Of a stretch of DNA of 64,000 nt, positions 12,091 to 21,484 are shown piece by piece. This DNA comes from Chelativorans multitrophicus (GTDB lineage Bacteria > Pseudomonadota > Alphaproteobacteria > Rhizobiales > Rhizobiaceae): NCBI RefSeq assembly GCF_011317445.1, contig NZ_JAAAPL010000003.1, forward strand, positions 558,001 to 622,000. The letters are read 5' to 3'. Position 1 is the stretch's first letter; each line of letters starts with the position of its first letter. The notes beneath the pieces were generated by a model. It was not told the DNA's origin, made no database searches, and saw nothing but the letters and a program-made list of their open reading frames with translations. The position numbers and the translations under genes are program-made.

Positions 12091-12801
12091 GTGAAGCATA
12101 ATCGTCGAATGATACATCATTTGGGATTCAGCGACTTACCAATGGCGGTTCAGCTTAGCAGACAATCTTTCGGGCCGGTCGCGGCCAAGGCCTATGCTCA
12201 GCTCGAAAGAATGATTATTACGCTGGAGCTCGCTCCCGGCACCGTCACCACCGAGGGGGCTTTGATCGAAAATCTGGGTCTCGGCCGCACGCCGGTGAGG
12301 GAGGCCATACAGCGCCTGGCATGGGAAGGTTTTGTGGAAGTCCGTCCGCGGGCGGGCGTCGCCATTGCGCCGCTCAACCGCCCGGATTGGCTGAAGATCA
12401 TCGATGCGCGTCACAGTGTGGAGATACTGCTCGCCCGGTCCGCGGCCCGCTATGCGACCGGTCCTGTCGTCGCCCAGTTTCATGAGGCAGCTTTGCGGAT
12501 GGAGCGGGCGGTCGTCTCGGGCGATCCCGTCAACTTCCTGGAGGCGGACAAGCGCGTCGACGAGGTGCTGGCCGAAACGGCAGACAATGCCTATGCTGCG
12601 AAGGTTGCGGGCCCCCTACAGACCCACTGCCGCCGCTTCTGGTATCGCTATCAGTCCGGGCAGGACCTCGCGCTTGCGGCCGAGCGGCATGTGCGCCTCA
12701 TTCGCGCCGTCATCGACCGCAACGAGGAGGACGCCGGGAACGAAGCGGAAGCTCTCATGGGCCTCCTGCGCATGCATGCCGAAAGCGTTGCGCGCCTCTG
12801 A
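12091..12801 (+). CDS. GntR-family transcriptional regulator (FCD/FadR subfamily)
   Basis: A DNA-binding repressor or activator with an N-terminal winged helix-turn-helix (AYAQLERMIITLELAPGT, then LGLGRTPVREAIQRLAWEGF, then VRPRAGVAI) and an all-helical C-terminal FCD ligand domain. The length is 236 residues from the GTG at 12091; ATG at 12109 or 12142 are also possible and do not affect the HTH. It is divergent from the DadA-like dehydrogenase and probably controls it. The stop lies 8 bp from the convergent small exported-protein gene. Confidence 0.88.
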   Translation: MKHNRRMIHHLGFSDLPMAVQLSRQSFGPVAAKAYAQLERMIITLELAPGTVTTEGALIENLGLGRTPVREAIQRLAWEGFVEVRPRAGVAIAPLNRPDWLKIIDARHSVEILLARSAARYATGPVVAQFHEAALRMERAVVSGDPVNFLEADKRVDEVLAETADNAYAAKVAGPLQTHCRRFWYRYQSGQDLALAAERHVRLIRAVIDRNEEDAGNEAEALMGLLRMHAESVARL

Positions 12802-12809
12802 TTGCAAGC

Positions 12810-13133
12810 TCAGACGCCTTCGCCCACCAGAGTCGCGAAATTGTCGTCCCAACCCTCACCGGCCGCGACGATGCAGCTTGTGCCATTGGTATCGGTGGTC
12901 AGAATGGTCCATGTGCCCTGGTCGGAGGCGAACACCTCCATTACCGCCTGATCTCCGAGCAGGCCAACGGCTTTCTGGCTCTCCCGGAACTGGTCGCCGA
13001 GCTGAGAAACAAGATCGTCACGCGGGGCGCAGACATTGCTGTTGCTCTGGCTCGTTGCGGTCTGGGCGCCGGTAAAAAGCGCAACAGAAGCTATTGCCGC
13101 GAGCCCGAACCCGGCTCTAAGGGCCTTCTTCAT
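12810..13133 (-). CDS. Small exported protein of unknown function
   Basis: A 107-residue protein with a typical signal peptide (MKKALRAGFGLAAIASVALFTGAQTA, cleavage near residue 28). Its mature part carries two cysteines, one in NVCAPRDD and one in GTSCIVAAGEGW, which could form a disulfide. Similar small periplasmic proteins are common in Hyphomicrobiales, but I know no function for them. A good AGGAGG-like site (GGAGGTAGAGAT) precedes the start. It converges with the GntR gene and lies downstream of mmsA. Confidence 0.8.
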   Translation of the reverse strand: MKKALRAGFGLAAIASVALFTGAQTATSQSNSNVCAPRDDLVSQLGDQFRESQKAVGLLGDQAVMEVFASDQGTWTILTTDTNGTSCIVAAGEGWDDNFATLVGEGV

Positions 13134-13325
13134 ATCTCTACCTCCTGCCGCCGCCGAGGAGCTCTTTTGGCCAAGGGGCGACTACCGTTTTTGCCGCGCT
13201 GAGCGCGGTGCTTTCGGATCGTTAACGATTGGAGACAGAAAGCTGTTCCACCGGCCGGGGCAGATTCCGCGACCGGTGGTAACGTTTTTGCGAGGTAAGA
13301 GTGGCCCTCCTGCGGGCCCTCAGGC

Positions 13326-14822
13326 TCAGCGCATGGTCGGTATGACGAATTCCGCTCCATCCTTGATGCCGGATGGCCAGCGGGAGGTAACCGTCTTCGT
13401 TTTCGTGTAGAAACGGAAAGCGTCCGGTCCATGCTGGTTCAGGTCCCCGAAGGCAGATGCCTTCCAACCGCCAAACGTGTAATAAGCGATAGGCACCGGA
13501 ATAGGCACATTGATGCCCACCATGCCGACATTGACCCGGGCAGCAAAATCTCGGGCGGCGTCACCATCGCGGGTGAAGATCGCAACCCCGTTGCCGAATT
13601 CATGGTCGTTGGGCAGGCGCAGCGCCTCCTCATAGTTGTTTGCACGGACCACTGACAGAACCGGGCCGAAGATCTCTTCCTTGTAGATCCGCATCTCCGG
13701 CGTTACCTCGTCGAAGAGGCAGCCGCCCATATAGAAGCCGTTCTCATAGCCCTGCATCTTGAAATTCCGGCCATCGACGACGAGCTTGGCGCCTTCCTTC
13801 ACGCCGATATCCACGTAGCCCTTGACGCGCTCCAGGGCCTCCTTTGTGACCAGCGGGCCGAAATCGGCGCTAGCGTCGGTCGATGGACCGACCTTCAGGC
13901 TTTCTACACGCGGAATGAGCTTTTCCACTAGCCGATCCGCCGTTTCCTTTCCCACGGGCACGGCCACGGAAACCGCCATGCAGCGCTCGCCCGCCGAGCC
14001 GTAGCCAGCGCCGATCAGCGCATCGACCGTCTGGTCCAGATCGGCGTCGGGCATGATGATCAGGTGGTTTTTCGCGCCGCCAAAACACTGCGCGCGCTTC
14101 CCGTTGGCGGTGGCTCGACCATAAATATACTGCGCGATCGGGGTGGAACCGACAAAGCCGACGGCCTGAATGTCGGGATCGTCCAGGATGGCGTCCACGG
14201 CTTCCTTATCGCCGTTGATGACGTTGAGAACGCCCGCGGGCAGGCCTGCTTCGACGAAAAGCTCGGCAATCCGCATCGGCACGCCCGGGTCGCGTTCTGA
14301 GGGTTTCAGGATGAAGGCGTTGCCGCAGGCGATCGCCGGCGCGATTTTCCAAAGCGGAATCATGGCTGGGAAGTTGAAGGGCGTGATTCCTGCCACCACG
14401 CCCAGCGGCTGGCGCATGGAATAGGTGTCGATCCCGGGGCCCGCGCCTTCGGTGTACTCGCCCTTCATCATGTGCGGGGCGCCGATGCACACTTCCACGA
14501 CTTCCAATCCGCGCTGGATGTCGCCCTTGGCGTCGAGGATCGTCTTGCCGTGTTCGCGCGCCAAAAGCTCGGCGAGGGAGTCGTACTCCTTGTGCACCAG
14601 CTCCAGGAATTTCATGAGCACGCGAACCCGCCGCTGCGGGTTTGTGGCGCCCCAGGCGATCTGAGCGGCCTTGGCGTTCTCAACAGCCTCGCGCACTTCG
14701 GCGGCCGAGGCGAGAGCCACCGTCGCGCGCACCGTGCCGTCCATAGGCTGCATTACGTTTTGCGAGTGGCCGCTTTTTCCGGCCACGCGCTTGCCGCCGA
14801 TGAAATGACCGATTTCCTCCAT
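13326..14822 (-). CDS. mmsA: Methylmalonate-semialdehyde dehydrogenase (acylating)
   Basis: NAD- and CoA-dependent enzyme converting methylmalonate semialdehyde to propionyl-CoA (or malonate semialdehyde to acetyl-CoA) in valine, inositol and beta-alanine breakdown. The MmsA/IolA signatures are ITPFNFPAMIPLWKIAPAIA and GAGYGSAGERCMAVSVAVP, in which Cys is the nucleophile. The usual ALDH general-base Glu is replaced in the stretch CFGGAKNHLIIMPDADLDQ, as expected for CoA-dependent members. From ATG at 14822, which has a GGGAGAG ribosome site, the protein is 498 residues, the family length. A divergent LysR gene and a perfect palindrome lie upstream. Confidence 0.94.
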   Translation of the reverse strand: MEEIGHFIGGKRVAGKSGHSQNVMQPMDGTVRATVALASAAEVREAVENAKAAQIAWGATNPQRRVRVLMKFLELVHKEYDSLAELLAREHGKTILDAKGDIQRGLEVVEVCIGAPHMMKGEYTEGAGPGIDTYSMRQPLGVVAGITPFNFPAMIPLWKIAPAIACGNAFILKPSERDPGVPMRIAELFVEAGLPAGVLNVINGDKEAVDAILDDPDIQAVGFVGSTPIAQYIYGRATANGKRAQCFGGAKNHLIIMPDADLDQTVDALIGAGYGSAGERCMAVSVAVPVGKETADRLVEKLIPRVESLKVGPSTDASADFGPLVTKEALERVKGYVDIGVKEGAKLVVDGRNFKMQGYENGFYMGGCLFDEVTPEMRIYKEEIFGPVLSVVRANNYEEALRLPNDHEFGNGVAIFTRDGDAARDFAARVNVGMVGINVPIPVPIAYYTFGGWKASAFGDLNQHGPDAFRFYTKTKTVTSRWPSGIKDGAEFVIPTMR

Positions 14823-14868
14823 GAGAGTCTCTCCCTGGCTTGTGATTGGATTGATTGTCCCGCTTTGA

Positions 14869-14886
14869 CGCGTTGAATGCAACGCG
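14869..14886. promoter_or_regulatory. LysR-type operator candidate between mmsA and lysR
   Basis: CGCGTTG-AATG-CAACGCG is a perfect 7+4+7 inverted repeat in the intergenic region between divergent mmsA and a LysR gene, 47 bp upstream of the mmsA start. Divergent placement and symmetry are typical of LysR autoregulated promoters. Confidence 0.55.
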
Positions 14887-14963
14887 AGGAAAATCGAAGC
14901 CGTTGTGCAGAAATTAAAGCGCTGCTAGCAAGTGCGTGCATAAAATCATGTAAGGTGGCGCCT

Positions 14964-15845
14964 ATGGATTGGGACGATGTCCGTGTGTTCCTCGCGGTCG
15001 CCCGCGCCGGTCAGATACTCGGCGCGGCCAGGCGGCTCGGCCTCAACCACGCCACTGTTTCCCGGCGCGTGGCCGCGCTTGAGGACGCCGCCGGCGCAAA
15101 GCTTTTCCGCAGGCTTACCACAGGAAGCGAATTGACGCCGGCCGGCGAGCGCCTGCTGGCGGCGGCGGAGCGCATGGAAGCCGATATGATTGCCGCCCGC
15201 GCCGAGATCGCAGGCGAGGGCGAGGACATTTCGGGCAGCGTTCGCATCGGCGCGCCGGACGGTTTTGGCGTAGCCTTCCTCGCGCCGCGGCTGTGGCGGC
15301 TGACAGAACGCCACCCGCGGCTTTCAATCCAACTCGTGCCGGTCCCGCGTTCCCTGTCGTTGTCGCGGCGGGAGGCCGACATCGCCATCACCGTCGATCG
15401 CCCCACCGAGGGAAGGCTGGTGGCATCCAAGCTCGTGGACTATTCGCTGGGCCTTTTTGCCTCAAAAGCCTATGCGGCGGGGCACGGCCTGCCGCAGAAC
15501 GCGGCGGAGCTGGCGCACCATAGGCTCGTCGGCTATGTGCCGGATCTCGTCTTCAGCCCGACGCTCGATTATGCGGCGGAAATCTCGGAACATTGGGATG
15601 CCGCTTTTGCTGTCTCCTCCGCCATGGGTCAGGTGGAGGCGGTGCGCGCCGGCGCGGGCATAGGTATCCTGCACTGCTTCATCGCACGCGGCATGGAGGA
15701 TCTGGTTGCGGTTCCCTTCGCGCAGCCCATCCGGCGTAGCTATTGGCTGGTTTTTCACGAATCCATGAGGATGACCCGACAGATACAGGCCGCCGCCGCC
15801 TTCATCGGCGAGATCGTGGCGCAGGAACGCAGGATCTTCGCCTGA
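14964..15845 (+). CDS. LysR-family transcriptional regulator
   Basis: The N-terminal helix-turn-helix is typical of LysR (MDWDDVRVFLAVARAGQ, then ARRLGLNHATVSRRVAALE, then LFRRLTTGSELTPAGERLL), followed by a periplasmic-binding-like effector domain. The start at 14964 has an AGGTGG ribosome site 7 bp upstream and gives 293 residues; an earlier in-frame ATG at 14877 would read through the operator. It is divergent from mmsA and is the likely regulator of that gene. Its TGA is immediately followed by the convergent holA stop codon with no spacer. Confidence 0.88.
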   Translation: MDWDDVRVFLAVARAGQILGAARRLGLNHATVSRRVAALEDAAGAKLFRRLTTGSELTPAGERLLAAAERMEADMIAARAEIAGEGEDISGSVRIGAPDGFGVAFLAPRLWRLTERHPRLSIQLVPVPRSLSLSRREADIAITVDRPTEGRLVASKLVDYSLGLFASKAYAAGHGLPQNAAELAHHRLVGYVPDLVFSPTLDYAAEISEHWDAAFAVSSAMGQVEAVRAGAGIGILHCFIARGMEDLVAVPFAQPIRRSYWLVFHESMRMTRQIQAAAAFIGEIVAQERRIFA

Positions 15846-16883
15846 TCAACGCCGGGCCCGGGCCCCTTCTATGGCGAGGGCGAGAAGCGCCTGGCGGCTG
15901 ACGGGCTCAGCCACGGCCGGGTGCTGGCGTGATTTCAGGATCGCACCCTGTAACCGTTCCGCGGCGGCATGCAGCATCGCCTGGTTCCAACGCTGGACCG
16001 CCTGCTCGACGGCCGACCGCCGGGCGAAGAACACCGGCGGGCGGGCGGATGCGACAGCGGCGGCGGGCGATTTGCCTTGCGCTTCCACCTGTTCCCGCAT
16101 GAGCTGAAGCCCCTGGACATGCCGCAAAGCAGCGGAAAGCATGAGGAATGCTGGACTGCCGCCCGCCACATGGCGGGTGAAGAGATGGTCGAAATCGGCG
16201 ATCCGGCCGGTCATGATGGCGTCGACCGCTTCGTCCACGCTGATCCCGGAAACGTCGCCGATAAGCGCGCGAATATCGTCTGCGGTCACCTCGCTGGCGC
16301 CCGCGCAATAGAGCGCGAGTTTTTCAAGCTCGCCGCGCGTGGCGAGCCGGTCTCCTCCAAGATTGGCCTTGAGGAGGTGCCGGGCGTCCAGCGTGATCGT
16401 CAGCTTGGCCTTCGACAACACGTCGTCGATCACCGCGTCGATGCTGCGCGAATCGTCGCTGTAGCAGGGAAGCGCAATCGCACGATCTCCCCGCTCCACG
16501 GTGGTACGCAGGCTTGCGCTCTTCTTCAGGTCACCGGCCTCGATCAGGACGAGGCAGTCGGAAGGCGGCTCCTCAACAAGGGCTGCGATATCGGCTGCGA
16601 TTGCGCTCTGGCTGCCGACGCCGCGCACCCAGACCAGGCGCCGGTCCGCGAACATGGGAACGGTGCGCGCCTCATCCAGCAGGCGTCCCGGCTGGTCGGC
16701 TTCCGCTGCGTCGATCTTGACTACGGAGAAGGGGTCATCGAGCGGCAAGCCGCTTTTTTGAGCAAAAAGGCGCGCGCGCTCGGAAACGAGGCCGCGATCA
16801 GGACCATAGAGCAGCACCACGACGATAGTGGAGTCGGGCCTTGCCAGCCAGCCGTCGACCTCGTGTGCCTTCTTTTGAGCCAT
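15846..16883 (-). CDS. holA: DNA polymerase III subunit delta
   Basis: Clamp-loader subunit that opens the sliding clamp. The 345-residue protein has the HolA layout: N-terminal AAA-like fold beginning VVVLLYGPDRGLVSERARLF, a stretch with DRRLVWVRGVG, LVLIEAGDLKKSASLR in place of a Walker B, and a helical C-terminal collar domain with RGELEKLALYCAG. It lies 9 bp downstream of nudC and probably shares a transcript with it. It is convergent with lysR, with abutting stop codons. Confidence 0.9.
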   Translation of the reverse strand: MAQKKAHEVDGWLARPDSTIVVVLLYGPDRGLVSERARLFAQKSGLPLDDPFSVVKIDAAEADQPGRLLDEARTVPMFADRRLVWVRGVGSQSAIAADIAALVEEPPSDCLVLIEAGDLKKSASLRTTVERGDRAIALPCYSDDSRSIDAVIDDVLSKAKLTITLDARHLLKANLGGDRLATRGELEKLALYCAGASEVTADDIRALIGDVSGISVDEAVDAIMTGRIADFDHLFTRHVAGGSPAFLMLSAALRHVQGLQLMREQVEAQGKSPAAAVASARPPVFFARRSAVEQAVQRWNQAMLHAAAERLQGAILKSRQHPAVAEPVSRQALLALAIEGARARR

Positions 16884-16892
16884 GATTGGAAA

Positions 16893-17864
16893 CTAAGCGC
16901 CGCCTAAGCCCGTGTGAAGATGCTGCCCGGCCCAATCCGCGATGAGCCGATGCGCGATGCTGCCTTCGAACGGGACAGTCATTCCCTCGCCGGCGGGGCG
17001 GGCAAGCATCTCCCGGGCCTCGGCGCTGGAAAACCAGCGGCAGTCTTCGAGCTCCAAGCTATCGAAGCGGATCTCGTCGGAGAGCGCTTCGCCGTAGCAG
17101 CCGATCATCAGGGAATGCGGAAACGGCCATGGCTGGCTCGCATGATAGCGCACGCGGCCGAGCGTGATGCCCGATTCTTCCAGTGTTTCCCGGCGGACCG
17201 CGTCTTCGATCGTTTCGCCCGGTTCCACGAAGCCGGCGAGACAGGAGAACATGCCGGGGCGGAAGTGGGGGCTGCGGCCGAGGAGGCAACGGTCGTTCCT
17301 CTCGTCGACGGCCAGCATGATGACCACGGGGTCGGTGCGCGGGAAAAACTCCTTCGCGCAGGCTGCGCAGTAACGGCGGTATCCGCCTGCTCTTGCCTCT
17401 GTCCGTTCGCCGCAGAGGCCGCAATGAAGCGAGGACCGGTTCCAGGCCAGAAGGCTTGCGCCTTGCGCCACCTCTCCAAGCTGCTCGCTTGAGAGCAGGC
17501 GTTGATGAAAAAGGGAGCGGTAGTCGAGCGCCTTTAAGGGTGCTGGCAGCGCTTCGGCCTCAGTCTTCACCGGGACCATCAGGCGCGGCTCGCCTGCCTC
17601 GGTGTAGCCAAGCAGGACCGCTGCTGCAGTTTCGGGATCAAGCGGCCGCAACTCGCTCAACGTAAAGGTGGGCTCGGCCGTCGCCCCATCAAACTTGATG
17701 AGCAGCCGGCCTTCCGTGCTGCCGTATAGGGCCGCGCGCGGATCGGCAAGCGCCTCTTCCAGGCATCCTTCGGGCCGCTGCTCGGACCGGCGATCGAGCG
17801 TGTTGCCGGCAAAGGCGATGAGCTTGCTTGCCTCCCGGCACATCTGCTCGAATGGCGATCTCAT
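16893..17864 (-). CDS. nudC: NAD(H) pyrophosphatase / decapping-type Nudix hydrolase
   Basis: Hydrolyses NADH or NAD to NMN(H) and AMP, and in known cases removes NAD caps from RNA. A four-cysteine zinc site (CGLCGE, then CAACAKEFFPRTDP) lies just before the catalytic domain. The Nudix box reads GFVEPGETIEDAVRRETLEE followed by SGI, matching G-x5-E-x7-R-E-U-x-E-E-x-G-U. The NudC-specific SQPWPFPHSLM follows it. The 323-residue length fits. It sits 2 bp downstream of the TctA gene and 9 bp upstream of holA, an unusually tight run of unrelated genes. Confidence 0.92.
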   Translation of the reverse strand: MRSPFEQMCREASKLIAFAGNTLDRRSEQRPEGCLEEALADPRAALYGSTEGRLLIKFDGATAEPTFTLSELRPLDPETAAAVLLGYTEAGEPRLMVPVKTEAEALPAPLKALDYRSLFHQRLLSSEQLGEVAQGASLLAWNRSSLHCGLCGERTEARAGGYRRYCAACAKEFFPRTDPVVIMLAVDERNDRCLLGRSPHFRPGMFSCLAGFVEPGETIEDAVRRETLEESGITLGRVRYHASQPWPFPHSLMIGCYGEALSDEIRFDSLELEDCRWFSSAEAREMLARPAGEGMTVPFEGSIAHRLIADWAGQHLHTGLGGA

Positions 17865-17866
17865 TC

Positions 17867-19384
17867 CTAATCCTCGTTGGCACCGAGTTGGGCAAGGGCC
17901 TGGCCCTTGCCGCGCGCCCGCAGGATCAGTGGCACGACAACTGCCGCCAGCGCAAGCAGGAGAAGCGTTATTGCGATCGGTGATCCGACGAGAATAGATG
18001 GATCGCCCTGGCTGATGGAGAGCGCCCGGCGCAATTGCTGCTCGGCCAACGGCCCGAGGATCAGGCCGACGACGACGGGCGCGATCGGATAACCAAAGCG
18101 CCGAAGCATGTAACCAAGAACGCCGAAGGCGAGGAGCATTCCCAGTTCAAAAGTCGATGGGTTGGCGCCGATCGTGCCCAAGGTGGCGAACATCAGAATG
18201 CCCGCATAAAGCCAGGGCGCGGGGATGGCGAGGAGCCGCACCCAGAGCCCGATCAGCGGCAGGTTGAGGACAAGCAGCATGAAATTCGCCACCAGCAGGC
18301 TGGCGATCAGGCCCCAGACGAGCTGCGGATTGCTCGAGAAGAGAAGCGGTCCAGGCTGCAGCCCGAACTGCTGGAAACCCGCAAGCATGATGGCGGCGGT
18401 GGCTGTGGTGGGGAGCCCCAATGTCAGGAGAGGGACGAGCGTGCCCGCGGCGGAGGCATTGTTTGCGGCCTCGGGGCCAGCAACGCCCTCGATGGCGCCA
18501 TGCCCGAACTCTTCCGGCCTTTTGGTGAGCTGTCTTTCCATGGAATAGGAGAGGAAGGTGCCGATCTCCGCGCCACCGGCAGGCATGGCGCCGATCGGAA
18601 AGCCCACAGCCGTTCCGCGCAGCCAGGGCTTCCAGGAGCGCGCCCAATCCTCTCGGTTCATCCACACAGAGCCCTTGACCGGGACGATGGTCTGCTGAGC
18701 GGCCGCCCTGGAGGAGGCGACTGAAAGTGCCTCGCCAACGGCAAACAGGGCCACGGCAAGGGTGGTGACCTCAATGCCGTCGAGCAGGTCGGGGATGCCG
18801 AAGGCAAGGCGGGCCTGCCCCGTCTGCAGGTCGATGCCGACGAGACCGAGGGTCAGACCGATGAACAGCGCGGTGAGCCCGCGCAGCGTCGATTCTCCAA
18901 AGGCGGCCGAGACCGTCATGAAGGCGAGCACCATCAGCGCAAAATATTCCGCCGGGCCAAAGGAGAGAGCGATGCTCACAATCCAGGGCGCGACGAAGGC
19001 AAGGCCGATCGTGGCGATGAGGCCGGCGACGAAGGAGCCGATGGCGGCCGTGGCAAGCGCGGGACCGCCGCGCCCCGCGCGGGCCATCTTGTTGCCCTCG
19101 AGCGCGGTGACGATGGAGGCGCTCTCACCCGGCGTGTTGAGGAGGATAGACGTGGTGGACCCGCCATACATGCCGCCATAATAAATGCCGGCGAACATGA
19201 TGAGCGACCCGGCGGGATCGAGCTTGTATGTGACGGGAAGGAGCAGCGCCACGGTAAGCGCCGGGCCGATGCCGGGCAGCACCCCTACCGCCGTACCGAG
19301 CGTAACGCCGATCAGCGCATAGAGCAGGTTGATCGGCTCGATCGCGGTGAGAAGTCCTTGCGCGAGGAGGGAGAATGTATCCAT
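17867..19384 (-). CDS. tctA: Tripartite tricarboxylate transporter, large membrane subunit (TctA family), set 1
   Basis: The ~12-segment membrane subunit of a TTT solute importer, driven by an ion gradient rather than ATP. TctA signatures are [40 protein letters not shown] and [20 protein letters not shown]. The 505-residue length is standard. It is third in the order tctC-tctB-tctA (transcription right to left), 15 bp after tctB. TTT substrates are usually di- or tricarboxylates but range widely, and nothing adjacent reveals this one. Confidence 0.92.
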   Translation of the reverse strand: MDTFSLLAQGLLTAIEPINLLYALIGVTLGTAVGVLPGIGPALTVALLLPVTYKLDPAGSLIMFAGIYYGGMYGGSTTSILLNTPGESASIVTALEGNKMARAGRGGPALATAAIGSFVAGLIATIGLAFVAPWIVSIALSFGPAEYFALMVLAFMTVSAAFGESTLRGLTALFIGLTLGLVGIDLQTGQARLAFGIPDLLDGIEVTTLAVALFAVGEALSVASSRAAAQQTIVPVKGSVWMNREDWARSWKPWLRGTAVGFPIGAMPAGGAEIGTFLSYSMERQLTKRPEEFGHGAIEGVAGPEAANNASAAGTLVPLLTLGLPTTATAAIMLAGFQQFGLQPGPLLFSSNPQLVWGLIASLLVANFMLLVLNLPLIGLWVRLLAIPAPWLYAGILMFATLGTIGANPSTFELGMLLAFGVLGYMLRRFGYPIAPVVVGLILGPLAEQQLRRALSISQGDPSILVGSPIAITLLLLALAAVVVPLILRARGKGQALAQLGANED

Positions 19385-19399
19385 CGGGTATGTCCGGAA

Positions 19400-19885
19400 T
19401 CAGAAGAGCCGCTCCAGCGGCCCCGCCGGAAGAGAAAGCTGCAGGAGCCTGGCGAAAATGAGCCAGACGACGAAGGCGAGCACGATGCCGACCGGCACGG
19501 TGAGCCAGAGGGGACCGCGGCCCAGGCCGCGCGCGGTGGCTGCGAAAAGAATGCCGGTTGCGATCGAAAAGCCGGCTGTCGTCAGAAGAAGCATCTGGGC
19601 GATCAGACCGCCGACAATCCACGCCAAGGGGCCCAGTTGCTGTGGCTCGCGCTTGGGAAAATCGCCGCGCCAGGCGGCAATCGCCGTCCAGATGGCGAGG
19701 AGAAAAAGCCCTGCGGCTATGACGTAAGGGAAAGCGGCCGGGCCGATGCGGGCATAGCCTCCTCCGCTTGTGCCGCCCGCCGTGCTCCAGACAATCACGC
19801 CCGCCACCATGGCGAGCGCCGCCGCAATGGCGAGCGCCGCCCAGTCCGGGCGGCGCCCGGCGCCCGATCCGCCGCCCAGGCTCAT
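19400..19885 (-). CDS. tctB: Tripartite tricarboxylate transporter, small membrane subunit (TctB family), set 1
   Basis: A 161-residue protein with four or five predicted membrane segments, a short charged C-terminus and the TctB-like pattern ARIGPAAFPYVIAAGLFLLA after the first segment. It overlaps the tctC stop by 4 bp and precedes tctA by 15 bp, which confirms the assignment. TctB proteins are weakly conserved, so context carries much of the weight. Confidence 0.87.
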   Translation of the reverse strand: MSLGGGSGAGRRPDWAALAIAAALAMVAGVIVWSTAGGTSGGGYARIGPAAFPYVIAAGLFLLAIWTAIAAWRGDFPKREPQQLGPLAWIVGGLIAQMLLLTTAGFSIATGILFAATARGLGRGPLWLTVPVGIVLAFVVWLIFARLLQLSLPAGPLERLF

Positions 19886-20832
19886 TGCACGAGGCCGATC
19901 TCTTTCAGGACCGCTTCGGTGGATTCGACGTCCTTCTGAAGTTCCTGCTTAAAGGCGTCGCCCGCAAGATATGTGTTCGCCCACCCTCTCTCTTCGAGGA
20001 TGTTCTGCCAGGTTTGCGAATTCACCATCTTCTCGATATCGGCGGTGATCGCCGCCGTCTGCTCCTCGGTCAGGTCAGGTCCTGCAGCGACCATGCGCCA
20101 GTTCTGAATCGCGACGTCAACGCCGCTTTCCTTGAAGGTGGGAGCGTCGATGCCTTCCACGCGCTCCTCGCTGGAAATACCGATAAGACGGAGCTGCCCG
20201 GCCTCGATCTGCGATTCGAATTCGCCATAGCCGGAGATGCCAACCGTCACCTGCCCGCCCAGGATGGCGGCCAAGGCTTCGCCGCCGCCTGAAAACGCGA
20301 TGTAGTTCACCTGGGTGGGATCGACGCCGATGGCCTTTGCGATAAGTCCGGCGGTGATGTGGTCGGTGCCGCCGGCCGAGCCGCCGCCCCAGGAGACAGC
20401 GCCGGGATCTGCCTTCAGTTTTTCCACCAGGCCGGCCATGTCCTGGATGTCCGAATTGGCGGGAACGACGATCACCTCGTATTCCCCCGTCAGGCGGGCG
20501 ATCGGCGTGACCTGTTCAAGCGTGACAGGCGAGTTGTTGGTGAGGATCGCGCCGACCATCACGTAGCCGCCGACGATAAGCTGAAATGGGTCGCCCTTGG
20601 CCTGGTTCACGAATTGCGCAAGACCGATCGTGCCGCCCGCGCCCGGTACATTCACCACCTGCACGCTGCTGGAGATATTTTCGTCCTGAAGCGCCGTCTG
20701 CATCGCGCGCGCGGTCTGGTCCCAGCCGCCGCCCGGTGCGGCCGGCGCCATGATCCTGTAATCCGCCGCATGGACCGGCAATGCCAACGCACCGGCAATG
20801 ATGGTTCCCAAGATAAAATGCTTCACGGGCAA
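19882..20832 (-). CDS. tctC: Tripartite tricarboxylate transporter, substrate-binding protein (TctC/Bug family), set 1
   Basis: Periplasmic solute receptor for the first TTT set. A signal peptide (MPVKHFILGTIIAGALALPVHA) leads into DYRIMAPAAPGGGWDQTARAM, the ligand-loop pattern of Bug proteins. The second signature, WGGGSAGGTDHITAGLIAK, is also present. At 316 residues it is normal. It is first in its operon. Confidence 0.91.
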   Translation of the reverse strand: MPVKHFILGTIIAGALALPVHAADYRIMAPAAPGGGWDQTARAMQTALQDENISSSVQVVNVPGAGGTIGLAQFVNQAKGDPFQLIVGGYVMVGAILTNNSPVTLEQVTPIARLTGEYEVIVVPANSDIQDMAGLVEKLKADPGAVSWGGGSAGGTDHITAGLIAKAIGVDPTQVNYIAFSGGGEALAAILGGQVTVGISGYGEFESQIEAGQLRLIGISSEERVEGIDAPTFKESGVDVAIQNWRMVAAGPDLTEEQTAAITADIEKMVNSQTWQNILEERGWANTYLAGDAFKQELQKDVESTEAVLKEIGLVQ

Positions 20833-21065
20833 ATCCTCCCTTTCTCTCGATCATTCATGAGGCCGGCCTGTTTGCGCTCGGTCCCCCTTATCCGGCAATC
20901 AGCACAATAGCAGGGAATATCACCGTAGGCGACGGCTCCACTGGGCTTGGGGTAGCCACGCTCCGACCGATTGGCAACCCGTCATTTGGTCGAAGCACCT
21001 CCACGGAACAAAGGACACAAGCGGGCGCTTTGGAGGGTTCTGGAACCTTCGACCGGGAGAGCACC

Positions 21066-21467
21066 ATGCATGTGCAGGAGATGATCAGCGCCCATCCGGA
21101 CGTTCAGGGAAGCACCGCTGACAGGCTGCTTCGCTGCATAGAGGAATGCTATAACTGCGCCCAGACCTGCACGGCATGCGCCGATGCCTGCCTGGCCGAA
21201 TCGTCTGTGGACATGCTGAAACAATGCATCCGTCTAAACCTCGACTGCGCGGATATCTGTGCGGTGACGGGGGCGGTTGCTTCTCGGCGCACCGGCCGGA
21301 ACGCGGATGTGATGAGGGCGATGATCGAGGTTTGCGAGCAGGCCTGCCGCACCTGCGGCGAGGAATGCCACATGCATGCGGATCAGCACGAGCATTGCCG
21401 TATTTGTGCCGAAGCATGCATGAGCTGTGCGGATGCCTGCCGCGAAGCGGTCGCCGACGTGCATTGA
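21066..21467 (+). CDS. Cys-rich four-helix-bundle copper-binding protein (DUF326/Csp-like)
   Basis: From ATG at 21066 (GGGAGAG ribosome site) the protein has 133 residues with 16 cysteines in repeated CxxxCxxC and CxxC spacings, for example CIEECYNCAQTCTACADACL and CGEECHMHADQHEHCRICAE. This matches cytosolic copper storage proteins and the DUF326 family: a four-helix bundle lined with cysteines that holds Cu(I). There is no signal peptide, so it acts in the cytosol. The next gene starts 17 bp downstream. Confidence 0.85.
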   Translation: MHVQEMISAHPDVQGSTADRLLRCIEECYNCAQTCTACADACLAESSVDMLKQCIRLNLDCADICAVTGAVASRRTGRNADVMRAMIEVCEQACRTCGEECHMHADQHEHCRICAEACMSCADACREAVADVH

Positions 21468-21484
21468 TCGCCACCAAAGAGGCA

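Noticed and set aside
13261-13325. Short GC hairpin downstream of mmsA
   Set aside because: The GGCCC/GGGCC pairing is only 5 bp and no T-run follows, so I do not call it a terminator.
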